NCBI GenBank assembly: GCA_902595635.1
Contig: CACJQT010000003.1
Location: forward strand, 1 to 64,000
DNA: 64,000 nucleotides
Reading direction: 5' to 3'
Source: an uncultured Pelagibacteraceae bacterium
GTDB taxonomy: Bacteria; Pseudomonadota; Alphaproteobacteria; Pelagibacterales; Pelagibacteraceae
Below, one piece after another: positions 55,239 to 63,981 of the stretch. Position 1 is the first letter of the stretch, and every line of letters begins with the position of its first letter. The position numbers and the translations under genes are program-made. The notes beneath the pieces were generated by a model. The model ran no database searches and was not told the origin of the DNA. It saw only the letters and a list, made by a program, of their open reading frames with translations.

Positions 55239-56114
55239 ATGTTTGAAGGTTTTAAGAGCAGATACATAAAAGTTAAAAAAGGGAAAGTCTTTTGCAAAGT
55301 TAAAGGAGAAGGACCACCTTTATTATTACTCCATGGTTATCCTCAAACTCATTTAATGTGGCACAAAACAGCTCCAGAGTTATCTAAAAGTTTTACAGTG
55401 GTTGCAGCAGACCTAAGAGGTTATGGAGACAGTTTAGCTCCACCATCTGATAATAAACATTTTAATTATTCAAAAAGAGAAATGGCTAATGACATGAAAC
55501 AAATGATGGTAAAATTGGGATATCCTAAATTTTTTGTTGCAGGTCATGATAGAGGTGGAAGAGTTGCTCATAGATTAGCAAGAGACCACAGAAAAAACGT
55601 GCTTGCTCTCAGCGTTTTAGATATTTGTCCAACTTTAGATATGTACGAACTAACTACTAGAGATTTTGCAAAAGCTTACTTTCATTGGTTTTTCTTAATT
55701 CAACCAAAATGGTTACCAGAAAGAATGATAATGAGTGATCCAAGGAAATGGATGAAGTATTGCTTAGATAAATGGTCTGGCAATCATAAATTTGGAAAAG
55801 TTGAAGAGGGTTATCTAAAGTGCTTTAAGCAACCAAAAAGAATACACGGATCATGTGAGGATTATAGAGCATCTGCTACAATTGATCTTGATCATGACAG
55901 GAACGATCGTAAGAAAAAATTAAATATTCCTGTTCAAGTTTTATGGGGAAAAAATGGAGTTATAAACAAACAATTTAAACCTATTAAAATTTGGCAAAAA
56001 TATTCAAATAAAAAAGTTGTCGGAGTTGCTGTTAAATCTGGACATTTTATACCAGAGCAAAATCCCAAAGAAACAATTAAACAATTAAAAAGTTTCTTTT
56101 TAAAAAATGTTTAA
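55239..56114 (+). CDS. Fluoroacetate/haloacetate dehalogenase-like alpha/beta hydrolase
   Basis: 291-aa alpha/beta hydrolase. 'VAGHDRGGRVAHRLARDH' near residue 97 gives the nucleophile Asp and the Arg pair that binds the carboxylate in fluoroacetate dehalogenase. 'AYFHWFFLIQP' near 145 gives the halide-pocket His-Trp, 'CEDYRASATIDLDHD' near 206 the halide-binding Tyr, and 'VKSGHFIPEQNP' near 267 the catalytic His. The active site therefore looks like a true haloacetate dehalogenase rather than a serine esterase or epoxide hydrolase. It overlaps a TauD-like dioxygenase gene by 8 nt. Confidence 0.84.
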   Translation: MFEGFKSRYIKVKKGKVFCKVKGEGPPLLLLHGYPQTHLMWHKTAPELSKSFTVVAADLRGYGDSLAPPSDNKHFNYSKREMANDMKQMMVKLGYPKFFVAGHDRGGRVAHRLARDHRKNVLALSVLDICPTLDMYELTTRDFAKAYFHWFFLIQPKWLPERMIMSDPRKWMKYCLDKWSGNHKFGKVEEGYLKCFKQPKRIHGSCEDYRASATIDLDHDRNDRKKKLNIPVQVLWGKNGVINKQFKPIKIWQKYSNKKVVGVAVKSGHFIPEQNPKETIKQLKSFFLKNV

Positions 56115-56895
56115 AATTATTCCTAATAAAAAAAATATAGGTGCAGAATTAGTCTGCGATTTAAATAAAATTAACAATTCGTCGTTAAAAAAAATAAAAT
56201 CTGCTCTTTCAAAATATGGGATGATTTATTTTAGAAACCAAAAATTAAGCTCTGATCATTATGTAAAATTTGCAAAAAAATTTGGAAAACTTGCAAACTA
56301 TCCAAGACTTAAAGGATTGAATAAAAAATATCCTCAAATAACTGTTGTTCAAAGAAAATCTACTGATAAAGGACCTAGTTTTGGGGAGCAATTTCATACT
56401 GATTCAATTTATACTAAAAAGCCACCTAGATTTACTATGTTACTATCTAAGTTAGTTCCAAAAAAAGGGCAGGCAAACACTGATTTCTGTTCTCAATATT
56501 TAGCTTATGAAAAATTACCAGCTAGTTTCAAAAGAAAGTTTAAAAATGAAAAATGTATATTTTCATCAGAAGGACCTATTTCTGTAACTAGATTGGAAAG
56601 AGAGAAAGAAAAGGGGAAAAAAACGAAAGAACTTATCTCAAAGCATAAATTAATAAAAAAAATAAATAGTAAATATACTTTATATTGTAGTCCAGGACAC
56701 TTTATACGTTTTAATAATAGTAAAATTGACAAAAAATTTAAAACTTATTTATTTAAACACCAATTAAAAAAAAGTTTTCAATATTCTTTAGAGTGGGAAA
56801 AGAACCAATTAGCCATTTGGGATAATAGATCTATGCTTCATCAAGCTACAGCTTTTAAAGGTAATAGAATTATGCATAGAATTACTGTCCAATAA
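56107..56895 (+). CDS. TauD/TfdA-family 2OG-Fe(II) dioxygenase
   Basis: 262-aa alpha-ketoglutarate-dependent dioxygenase. The HxD iron motif is 'GEQFHTDSIYTKKPPRFTML' near residue 95; the distal His and 2OG-binding Arg are in 'RSMLHQATAFKGNRIMHRITV' near 240. The substrate could be a sulfonate, a carboxylate or another small acid; the very Lys-rich sequence gives no hint. It is coupled to both the dehalogenase-like gene and the AEC carrier gene, so it probably acts on the same imported compound. Confidence 0.87.
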   Translation: MFKIIPNKKNIGAELVCDLNKINNSSLKKIKSALSKYGMIYFRNQKLSSDHYVKFAKKFGKLANYPRLKGLNKKYPQITVVQRKSTDKGPSFGEQFHTDSIYTKKPPRFTMLLSKLVPKKGQANTDFCSQYLAYEKLPASFKRKFKNEKCIFSSEGPISVTRLEREKEKGKKTKELISKHKLIKKINSKYTLYCSPGHFIRFNNSKIDKKFKTYLFKHQLKKSFQYSLEWEKNQLAIWDNRSMLHQATAFKGNRIMHRITVQ

Positions 56896-57818
56896 TGTTT
56901 CAGGTATTTCTAGGTTTAACTCCATTTATAGGTATTACTCTTATTGGTTATCTTTTAGGATATATTAAAATATTTGATTTACAGAAGGCTAGAATATTTA
57001 ATTTATTTTCATTTTATATAGCGGTACCAGCTTTAATCATAAAACTTGTTGCACAAAGTGATGTTGGTGAAATAGATGTGTCTCAAATTTCATCATATTT
57101 TTTAATGCAATTAACCAGTGGAATATTTGCTTTCTTATTAACAAAAAATACTTTCAAAAGATCAATACAAGAATCTATCATTTGGGCTCTAACAGTTGCT
57201 TTATCCAATCACGTAATATTAGTTTTACCTATTGCAGAAATATTTTTTGCAGGAAGTACGATAACTCAAATATCAGGTATTATTTTAATGGATAGTGTAG
57301 TTTTATTATCCATAGTTAGTTTCTTTTTAGAGCTTACTGTGAAAAAAAGAATTAAATTATTTCAGTTTCTAAGAAATCTAATATTAAATCCTATGATATT
57401 AGCAATCTTAATTGGATTGATAATAAGAATTTTAAAGATAAATATAGACGAAACCCCATTTGAGTATATTCTTCAAAGACTAGCAGCATGCGTGATGCCA
57501 GTTGGGCTATTTGCAATTGGTATTATTCTATCTTTTTACTCAAAAAAAGTTTTCAATAAATTAACAATTACTATTTCAATATTAAAACTTATTATATCAC
57601 CACTGATTTTGCTAATTTTAGGGTACACATTCTTTAGCTTGTCAAATCCAATTAATTTTGCTGGAGCTTTGTTGGTTAGTGTTGGCCCATGTGGAGCTAC
57701 CTCAATTGTTATGTGTTCTGCATATAATGTAAGTCCAGAAAATATTATTAAGGCAATATTTATTTCAACATTTGCTTCAATATTTACCTTTTTATTTACA
57801 ATAAATTTATTAAATTAA
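56895..57818 (+). CDS. AEC-family transporter
   Basis: 307-aa membrane carrier with about ten TM segments in the auxin-efflux/malonate-carrier fold. 'GITLIGYLLGYIKIFDLQKARIFNLFSFYIAVPALI' (residues about 14-49) and 'NHVILVLPIAEIFFAG' near 106 are typical, and the C-terminal 'ALLVSVGPCGATSIVMCSAY' near 256 matches the second repeat's Pro-Gly break. Bacterial members carry small carboxylates such as malonate or malate. It shares one base with the dioxygenase gene and may import the acid used by that enzyme and the dehalogenase. Confidence 0.86.
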   Translation: MFQVFLGLTPFIGITLIGYLLGYIKIFDLQKARIFNLFSFYIAVPALIIKLVAQSDVGEIDVSQISSYFLMQLTSGIFAFLLTKNTFKRSIQESIIWALTVALSNHVILVLPIAEIFFAGSTITQISGIILMDSVVLLSIVSFFLELTVKKRIKLFQFLRNLILNPMILAILIGLIIRILKINIDETPFEYILQRLAACVMPVGLFAIGIILSFYSKKVFNKLTITISILKLIISPLILLILGYTFFSLSNPINFAGALLVSVGPCGATSIVMCSAYNVSPENIIKAIFISTFASIFTFLFTINLLN

Positions 57819-57824
57819 ATAATT

Positions 57825-58274
57825 ATGTTTAAAAAAATATTTAGCATTCTTTTCATTTTTCTTTTTTTATCATCGATCTCGATAGCCAAAGATAAAATAG
57901 ATGAAACTATTGACAAAACTACTGATTTTTTAAAATCTATAACTAAGAAAAGTTTGAATAAGTCTCAAACGGCAGAATTTTTAAATAATTATGCAATAAC
58001 TCTTGAAGATGAGAGAAATCAAGGTGTTGTAACATATATATTTGATGAAAAAAATTACAAAAGATACCAAGATGGAAAAGTTATTTCAGAAGATGGATGG
58101 AGATTTACAAACTTAGGCAAGTTAAGAGTGTTTTCAGGAGACATCAAATTAACATGGAAATTTAAACTTGATAAGCAAAACGTAATAGTAATTAAGACTA
58201 AATTCCAACCACTTGGAAAAGAATATCCTTTTACCTATCAATTAAAAGATAAGTTCTTTGAACAATTAAATTAA
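57825..58274 (+). CDS. Exported hypothetical protein
   Basis: 149-aa protein with a signal peptide (KKIFSILFIFLFLSSISIA, cleavage near residue 21). The mature part has a Lys/Asp-rich helical start and a beta-rich C-terminal half including 'VVTYIFDEKNYKRYQDGKVISEDGWRF' (residues about 66-92). It is likely periplasmic. I do not recognise a family. It follows the AEC carrier by 6 nt and precedes a 37-aa basic ORF on the same strand. Confidence 0.72.
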   Translation: MFKKIFSILFIFLFLSSISIAKDKIDETIDKTTDFLKSITKKSLNKSQTAEFLNNYAITLEDERNQGVVTYIFDEKNYKRYQDGKVISEDGWRFTNLGKLRVFSGDIKLTWKFKLDKQNVIVIKTKFQPLGKEYPFTYQLKDKFFEQLN

Positions 58275-58388
58275 ATGTCAAAAAGATATAGTGGAAAATC
58301 ATTTAAAGACTCTAGTGTGATGAAAAAAGCTAAACTTTCTCTAAAAGAAAAACGAAAAATTAAAAAAGATAAGAAAAAGAACAAGTGA
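58275..58388 (+). CDS. Small highly basic protein (37 aa)
   Basis: ATG directly follows the preceding TAA and the frame stops with TGA at 58386-58388. The product is very Lys-rich (SKRYSGKSFKDSSVMKKAK then KEKRKIKKDKKKNK), suggesting nucleic-acid or ribosome binding if made. Below the ORF-track size limit. Direct abutment with the upstream gene favours a real ORF, but Lys codons are expected by chance in such AT-rich DNA. Confidence 0.42.
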   Translation: MSKRYSGKSFKDSSVMKKAKLSLKEKRKIKKDKKKNK

Positions 58389-58392
58389 AATC

Positions 58393-58421
58393 TTGTTTGC
58401 ATCAAAAAATAAAAGTAGTAT
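58393..58421 (+). promoter_or_regulatory. Candidate sigma-70 promoter of tRNA-Met
   Basis: TTGTTT (58393-58398) and TAGTAT (58416-58421) are separated by 17 nt and end 18 nt before the tRNA. Both elements deviate by one or two bases from the consensus. In AT-rich DNA such matches are common, so support comes mainly from spacing and position. Confidence 0.35.
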
Positions 58422-58439
58422 AAACCAACAATTATTTAA

Positions 58440-58516
58440 GGCGGGGTAGCTCAGTTGGTTAGAGCGCGGGACTCATAAGCCCGAGGTCAGTGGTTCGATC
58501 CCACTTCCCGCTACCA
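58440..58516 (+). tRNA. tRNA-Met (CAU anticodon), elongator type
   Basis: A 77-nt cloverleaf with encoded CCA. Acceptor GGCGGGG pairs with TCCCGCT (G-U ends), D arm GCTC/GAGC, anticodon stem CGGG/CCCG with loop CTCATAA, T arm AGTGG-TTCGATC-CCACT, discriminator A. The elongator class is favoured by its overall similarity to alphaproteobacterial elongator tRNA-Met. A lysidine-modified tRNA-Ile(CAU) is the alternative, judged less likely. The CCA directly abuts the stop codon of apt on the opposite strand. Confidence 0.93.
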
Positions 58517-59044
58517 TCAGTGACCAGGAAAATCTAATAAATTTTCAACTTTATATCCTTTTTTTAGCAAACTATCAGTTCCACCTAAATCAAAAAGATT
58601 AATTACAAATATAAATCCAGCTACATTACTTTCTGAAATTTCAATTAATTTAGCCGCAGCTTCTGCTGTGCCTCCAGTTGCTATTAAATCATCAATAATT
58701 AATACATTATCGTTCTTGTCAAAAGAGTCTTTATGAACCTCAATAGTAGCTGTTCCATATTCCAATTCAAAATCAATAGAATGAACTTCTGCAGGGAGCT
58801 TATTTTTTTTTCTGAGCATTATAAATGGTTTATCCAAAATATATGAAATAGCTGAAGCAAAAACAAAACCTCTTGATTCAACAGCAGCTATTTTATCAAA
58901 TTTAAATTTTTTTGATCTTTCAACAATTTGGTTAATACATTCTTTGAATGCCTTTTCATTTTTAATAAGTGTTGTGATGTCTCTAAATAAAATTCCCTTT
59001 TTAGGATAGTCTTGAATTGATCTAATATGTTCTTTTAAATCCAT
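58517..59044 (-). CDS. apt: Adenine phosphoribosyltransferase
   Basis: Salvages adenine with PRPP to AMP. The 175-aa protein has 'FDKIAAVESRGFVFASAISYIL' near residue 49, 'LRKKNKLPAEVHSIDFELEYGT' near 77 and the PRPP-binding 'NVLIIDDLIATGGTAEAAAKL' near 113. Divergent from mtnP (28-nt spacer), whose reaction releases adenine from methylthioadenosine, so the pair forms a complete adenine-recovery step. Its stop touches the tRNA-Met 3' end. Confidence 0.96.
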   Translation of the reverse strand: MDLKEHIRSIQDYPKKGILFRDITTLIKNEKAFKECINQIVERSKKFKFDKIAAVESRGFVFASAISYILDKPFIMLRKKNKLPAEVHSIDFELEYGTATIEVHKDSFDKNDNVLIIDDLIATGGTAEAAAKLIEISESNVAGFIFVINLFDLGGTDSLLKKGYKVENLLDFPGH

Positions 59045-59072
59045 AAAACTTAAATATAATCTAAATAAATAT

Positions 59073-59945
59073 ATGGCAAATAATAAATTAGCAATTATTG
59101 GTGGAAGTGGACTATATGATGTTGAAGAATTTAAAGATAGAGAAACATTAGATTTAAATACCCCATGGGGAAAACCCTCAGATCTAATTTTAAAGGCAAA
59201 CTACAATAATAAAGAAATTTATTTTCTACCAAGACATGGAAAAGGTCATTTTATTTCTCCATCAAAAATAAATTTTAGAGCAAATATTGATGCACTTAAA
59301 CAACTTGGTATTACTGACATAGTCTCCGTTTCAGCTGTTGGATCTCTAAAAGAAGATTTACCTCCAGGTAAATTTGTAATTGTTGATCAGTTTATCGATA
59401 GGACTTTTGCTCGGAATAAAACCTTTTTTGATGACGAGATTGTTGCACATGTATCAATGGCACATCCAACTTCAAGTGGGCTAATGAATGCTTGCGAAGA
59501 TGCGATTAAAAAAGAAAATATACCTTATCAAAGAGGTGGAACTTACGTTGTAATGGAAGGTCCACAATTTTCTACATTAGCAGAGTCAAACCTCTATAGA
59601 TCATGGAAAGCAGATGTTATTGGAATGACAAATATGCCAGAAGCTAAGCTAGCAAGAGAAGCAGAAATTAGATATGCTTCAGTTTCTATGGTAACAGATT
59701 ATGATTGCTGGCATCCAGATCACGAGAACGTTGATGTTCAACAAGTTATAAAAGTACTCTTAAATAATGCCGCGAAGGCAAAAAATATGATTAAAAACTT
59801 AATAGAGAACTTTGAAAATCACATTGATCCTAATGATCCAACTAATAATTGCTTAGATGTGGCAATAATTACAGCTCCAGAAAAAAGAACACAAAAAACT
59901 AAAGATAAATTAAAAACAGTAGCAGGAAGGGTTTTAAATATATGA
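59073..59945 (+). CDS. mtnP: S-methyl-5'-thioadenosine phosphorylase
   Basis: Phosphorolysis of MTA (and probably 5'-deoxyadenosine) to adenine and the sugar 1-phosphate. 290 aa, family size. 'AIIGGSGLYDVEEFKDRET' at the N-terminus with the phosphate-binding Gly-Ser, 'FLPRHGKGHFISPSKINFRANI' near 50, 'VVMEGPQFSTLAESNLYRSW' near 168 and 'VSMVTDYDCWHPDHENV' near 208 are conserved MTAP motifs. It overlaps the following secreted-hydrolase gene by 4 nt. Confidence 0.96.
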   Translation: MANNKLAIIGGSGLYDVEEFKDRETLDLNTPWGKPSDLILKANYNNKEIYFLPRHGKGHFISPSKINFRANIDALKQLGITDIVSVSAVGSLKEDLPPGKFVIVDQFIDRTFARNKTFFDDEIVAHVSMAHPTSSGLMNACEDAIKKENIPYQRGGTYVVMEGPQFSTLAESNLYRSWKADVIGMTNMPEAKLAREAEIRYASVSMVTDYDCWHPDHENVDVQQVIKVLLNNAAKAKNMIKNLIENFENHIDPNDPTNNCLDVAIITAPEKRTQKTKDKLKTVAGRVLNI

Positions 59946-60871
59946 AGAAACTATTTTTAATTGTACTATTTTTTATTATTTCTACTTACGCTTATGCTAA
60001 CGGTAAAATTTTAAAAAGTGGATTTATTACAAAAACAGCTTCAGTAGAAGAGGGTATGAAAGTTAATGACCCAAAAAATAAGATTATAATTATTTACAAT
60101 CATGGACAAAACAGAAATGACAAAGCAATAAAGAAAGAATGTATTTGGATAAATCAGATAATGAACCAAGCTTCACTAGTAGATGAGGAAATTAATGGTA
60201 AGAAAATTATGGTTTATAACTTTTGCTCCAATGATTTTGCAGGAGATATGTCACTTGAAAAAGGTTGGAATTTTAAAACTACTTATGAGGGCAAACATAA
60301 GTTAGACAAAAGGATTGAAAAAAATTTAGAGTTAGTAGAAAAATTTGTAGAAATAGGTGTGCCTAGAAAACAGATTATAATATCAGGCCACTCTTGCGGT
60401 GGTCTATTAACTTTGATGTTATTAGCTGCTCATCCTGATAAAGTAGGTGGAGGTATATCGTACATGCAGGCTTGTTTTGGCAAACTATCCTCTAAATACA
60501 AAGTTAAAAAAGTTGGCCCTGTTGAAGCCATAGCTAAATATACAAAAAAAAGACCTGGAGGAGCTGAACTTAGACAAAGACAGATTGATAACATTAAAAA
60601 GTTAAATAAAGTTCCAGTTCTAGCATTTACACATCCAAAAGATAAGTATGAAGGACTATTATCTGATTGGTTAGAGGAAGTTCCTGGTGTTAAAAGAATT
60701 ATCATTTCAGAAGATTTTAAAATAAATGGAAAAACTTGTGTAATGAAAGGAAAAGATTGGGAAGAAAAGCTTTCAGAAAGAAAAAGCGGAGGTCATGAAA
60801 TGAATATGGGGATTTGTTTTCAGTATTATAATCCTACAATTAAAGATTACATAGCTTCAAGAATAAAATAA
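59942..60871 (+). CDS. Exported alpha/beta hydrolase-like protein between mtnP and mtnA
   Basis: 309-aa protein with a signal peptide (KKLFLIVLFFIISTYAYA, cleavage near residue 19). The mature region has an alpha/beta-hydrolase core: 'KIIIIYNHGQNRNDKAI' near residue 47 (oxyanion strand), nucleophile elbow 'IISGHSCGGLLTLMLLAAHP' near 146, 'PVLAFTHPKDKYEGLL' near 223 as likely Asp loop and 'SGGHEMNMG' near 283 as likely catalytic His. Substrate unknown. Translational coupling to both salvage genes is odd for a periplasmic enzyme and may be only operon packing. Confidence 0.77.
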   Translation: MKKLFLIVLFFIISTYAYANGKILKSGFITKTASVEEGMKVNDPKNKIIIIYNHGQNRNDKAIKKECIWINQIMNQASLVDEEINGKKIMVYNFCSNDFAGDMSLEKGWNFKTTYEGKHKLDKRIEKNLELVEKFVEIGVPRKQIIISGHSCGGLLTLMLLAAHPDKVGGGISYMQACFGKLSSKYKVKKVGPVEAIAKYTKKRPGGAELRQRQIDNIKKLNKVPVLAFTHPKDKYEGLLSDWLEEVPGVKRIIISEDFKINGKTCVMKGKDWEEKLSERKSGGHEMNMGICFQYYNPTIKDYIASRIK

Positions 60872-61947
60872 TGAAAATTAATGGCCTTGAATATAAAACA
60901 ATTTGGTTTGATGAAGAAAAACAAGTTGTAAAAATAATAGATCAAACGAAGCTACCACATAAATTTATAATAAAAGAATTAAGTTCAGTTAAAGACGCTA
61001 TAAATGCTATCAAAACAATGGAAGTTCGAGGTGCTCCATTAATCGGAGGCACAGCTGCATTTGGATTAGTTCTAGCTATAAAAGAAAACAACAGTTTAGA
61101 TTTTATAAAAAAAAGTTCGAAAGAATTAGTTGCTTCTAGACCGACGGCTATAAATCTTCAGTGGGCAGTTCATAGAATGAATAACAAGTTGTCATTTGTT
61201 GAACCTGGAGATTTATTTAATGTTGCACTCAATGAAGCTAAAGAAATTTGTAAAGAAGATGAGGAATTTTGTGAAAGTATTGGTAAAAATGGATTAAATA
61301 TTATTAAGGAAATATATAATAAAAAAAAAGATACCGTAAATATTCTCACACATTGTAATGCGGGTTGGTTAGCTACAATAGATTGGGGAACGGCAACTTC
61401 TCCTATTTATCATGCACATAAAAAAGGAATACCAATACATGTTTGGGTAGATGAAACTAGACCAAGAAATCAAGGAGCAAACCTTACATCCTATGAGCTT
61501 AATGAAGAAGAAATTCCAAATACAATTATAGCAGATAATACCGGTGGAATATTAATGCAGAGAGGACAGGTCGATATGTGTATTGTTGGGACAGATAGAA
61601 CATTATCTAACGGAGATGTGTGCAATAAAATTGGTACGTATTTAAAAGCTCTTGCAGCTCATGATAATAAGGTACCTTTTTATGTTGCTTTACCAAGTTC
61701 AACGATAGATTGGAATTTAAAAAACTCTAAAGATATTCCAATAGAAGAAAGAGATCCAAAAGAACTCTCTCATGTGGATGGAATTAACAAAGATAATAAA
61801 GTTGATAAAGTTTTAATATATCCTGAAAAAAGTAAATCATTAAATTTAGCTTTTGATGTAACACCTGCTAAATATGTTACTGCATTAATAACAGAAAAGG
61901 GAGTCTGTGATGCCTCTTCTGAGGGCTTAAAAAAGTTATTTAATTAA
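60871..61947 (+). CDS. mtnA: S-methyl-5-thioribose-1-phosphate isomerase
   Basis: Isomerises MTR-1-P (or 5-deoxyribose-1-P) to the ribulose-1-P form. 358 aa. 'MEVRGAPLIGGTAAFGLVLA' near residue 50, 'LTHCNAGWLATIDWGTA' near 159 with the catalytic Cys, and 'VGTDRTLSNGDVCNKIGTY' near 238 with the catalytic Asp are intact, distinguishing it from eIF2B-like relatives. It shares one base with the upstream gene and ends directly against the convergent aldolase fusion. No mtnB/C/D genes of the classic Met cycle are visible here. Confidence 0.95.
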   Translation: MKINGLEYKTIWFDEEKQVVKIIDQTKLPHKFIIKELSSVKDAINAIKTMEVRGAPLIGGTAAFGLVLAIKENNSLDFIKKSSKELVASRPTAINLQWAVHRMNNKLSFVEPGDLFNVALNEAKEICKEDEEFCESIGKNGLNIIKEIYNKKKDTVNILTHCNAGWLATIDWGTATSPIYHAHKKGIPIHVWVDETRPRNQGANLTSYELNEEEIPNTIIADNTGGILMQRGQVDMCIVGTDRTLSNGDVCNKIGTYLKALAAHDNKVPFYVALPSSTIDWNLKNSKDIPIEERDPKELSHVDGINKDNKVDKVLIYPEKSKSLNLAFDVTPAKYVTALITEKGVCDASSEGLKKLFN

Positions 61948-63981
61948 TTATCTTAAAGAAGCTGCAATATTTCCACCGTCTACAGTTAGCACTGCTCCAG
62001 TTGATTTTTTTGATATCGCAAGATGATAAAAAGCTTTGGCCACATCATCTGCTTTAACTTCGCTTAAAAGTAGATTGCCACTCATATATTGATCCGTGGT
62101 TACTTCTCTTGCTTTTGCTCTTTGTTTAATCATTTTATCATTTAATAAACCGCTTCTAATTCTATCAGCGTTTATACCGTTTGATCTAATACCCAGGTGT
62201 CCATAATCAACTGCATATTGTTTACACAAATTTAAAAGCGCAGACTTGGGCAAACCATATGGTCCAAAATTTTTACCAGGATTAACTGATTGCTTAGATA
62301 TATTAAATAACAAACATCCATTTATATTTTGTTTTTTCATAATTTTTACAGCCTCTGATGCACAATTTTGATGTGAGAAAAAATTATCTTCAAAACTTTT
62401 TCGAAGTATTTCATCATTAACTTCTGCAATTGATCCACCAATAGCAGTACCAGCATTAGATATTAAAATATCTACACCCCCGTATATCCCCAAAATTTTA
62501 TTAAATGCTTTTTTTACACTTTGTTTATTGGTTACATCACAATGAATACAAAGATCACTTATTTTTGTCTGTAAATCATTTATCTTACTTTTATTAATAT
62601 CAAGCAAAACAACTTCTGCTCCGTATTTTTTAAATAATTTATAGGTTGCTTTACCAATTTCACCAGTGCTACCAGTGATAACTACAACGTTGCCTTGCAA
62701 CTCTTTTTTTGCTTTATTTAATTTTGCTTGTTCCAAGGACCAATACTCGACATCAAATAAGTCTTTTTTTGATAAGAATTTATATCTAGACGTCTCTTCA
62801 ACACTTGAAATTACATTGGCATTAGTTTGAGTTAAATCTCCTGCAATTTTTGCAGCTTTTAAGGTATCTCCTACTGTAAATAAACCAAAATTCTGAATTA
62901 GAATTACTCTTGGAGATGTATCAAGCATTACTTTTTTTTCTTTAGTTTTTTTCTTATTAGCTTCAAAATAATTTTTATATTTTCGCCGGTATTCCTTGAA
63001 TTTTTTTTCAGCTAAATTTTTAAATTCATCTAAAGCACAGTTCGGTTTTGGTGATATTATTAATGGAAATGGTTTAACTCTTATAACATGATCAGGAGTA
63101 GCTGTTCCCTCATTTGAATACCTATTTATATCTTTACCATTAATAAAATAATCTAACTTACTATTTTTTTTAAAATTTAATATAAATTTATTATCATTTT
63201 TTTCTGATAAAAGACCTCTCAATATAGGAGCTATATCCGCAATTGAGAAATTAAATTTACTTTTCTTTATCTGTTTTATTTTTTTCTTTTTTAGTTTGGT
63301 TAAAGTTTTTTCAGCATCAGATATATACTTAATCATTAAACTATAAGCATCTTTTGCATTATCAGCAAATGTAAAAATACCGTGGTTTAATAAAATTAAA
63401 CAGTTTATATTTGGGTTTTTAGAATAAATTTCATTTATTTTTTGCGCTAATTTAAATCCTGGCATTACATAGGGTACTATTGCAGTTTTTTTACCAAATA
63501 TTTTTTTTGATAACATTTCTCCATTTGGTCTATTAGTAATTTTCATAATTGCATCTGAATGAGTGTGATCGACAAATTTAAATGGTAAAAATGCATGTAA
63601 AAAAGTTTCAACTGATGGATTGGGCGACTTTGTATCTATCAAATTTTTTTTTTGAAAAGCAACCATGTCATCATCAGAGAGCGTTTTCTTTTTTTTCATA
63701 GTAAGCAATGGATTTAATTTAACAGCTGGCAAACCTGCTGGTTCAATTTCAGCCATATCCCATCCACTGCCTTTTACGCAAAGAACATCATAATATTTAC
63801 CATCTATATCTTTGATTTTTGTCTTAACTGATGTATTGCCACCACCATGCAATACCAATTCTGGATTTCTTCCTAGAAGCCTGGTTGTATAAACTCTTAA
63901 AGCCATATCTTCAGAATGACCTAATTTCTTATACTTTTTAATATATTTTTTAGCTTCGCTTTCTGACCAATTGTTTTTCAA
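61948..63981 (-). CDS. Class II aldolase/short-chain dehydrogenase fusion (RhaD-like bifunctional type)
   Basis: 677-aa fusion. The N-terminal class II aldolase domain (about 1-400) has 'VLHGGGNTSVKTKIKD' near residue 38, zinc-type His in 'FVDHTHSDAIMKI' near 136 and 'CLILLNHGIFTF' near 195. The C-terminal SDR domain (about 425-677) has 'VVVITGSTGEIGKATYKLF', the 'LISNAGTAIGG' block and catalytic 'YGLPKSALLNL' (Tyr-x3-Lys). Such fusions are usually called rhamnulose-1-phosphate aldolase/alcohol dehydrogenase. Facing mtnPA, it could instead split methylthioribulose-1-P or deoxyribulose-1-P and reduce or oxidise the aldehyde released. Confidence 0.88.
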   Translation of the reverse strand: MKNNWSESEAKKYIKKYKKLGHSEDMALRVYTTRLLGRNPELVLHGGGNTSVKTKIKDIDGKYYDVLCVKGSGWDMAEIEPAGLPAVKLNPLLTMKKKKTLSDDDMVAFQKKNLIDTKSPNPSVETFLHAFLPFKFVDHTHSDAIMKITNRPNGEMLSKKIFGKKTAIVPYVMPGFKLAQKINEIYSKNPNINCLILLNHGIFTFADNAKDAYSLMIKYISDAEKTLTKLKKKKIKQIKKSKFNFSIADIAPILRGLLSEKNDNKFILNFKKNSKLDYFINGKDINRYSNEGTATPDHVIRVKPFPLIISPKPNCALDEFKNLAEKKFKEYRRKYKNYFEANKKKTKEKKVMLDTSPRVILIQNFGLFTVGDTLKAAKIAGDLTQTNANVISSVEETSRYKFLSKKDLFDVEYWSLEQAKLNKAKKELQGNVVVITGSTGEIGKATYKLFKKYGAEVVLLDINKSKINDLQTKISDLCIHCDVTNKQSVKKAFNKILGIYGGVDILISNAGTAIGGSIAEVNDEILRKSFEDNFFSHQNCASEAVKIMKKQNINGCLLFNISKQSVNPGKNFGPYGLPKSALLNLCKQYAVDYGHLGIRSNGINADRIRSGLLNDKMIKQRAKAREVTTDQYMSGNLLLSEVKADDVAKAFYHLAISKKSTGAVLTVDGGNIAASLR

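Noticed and set aside
58440-58516. tRNA-Ile(CAU) or initiator tRNA-Met
   Set aside because: The body and loop resemble elongator tRNA-Met of alphaproteobacteria, and the GGG/CCC-rich stem with three consecutive G-C pairs at the loop end typical of initiators is not seen at the right place.
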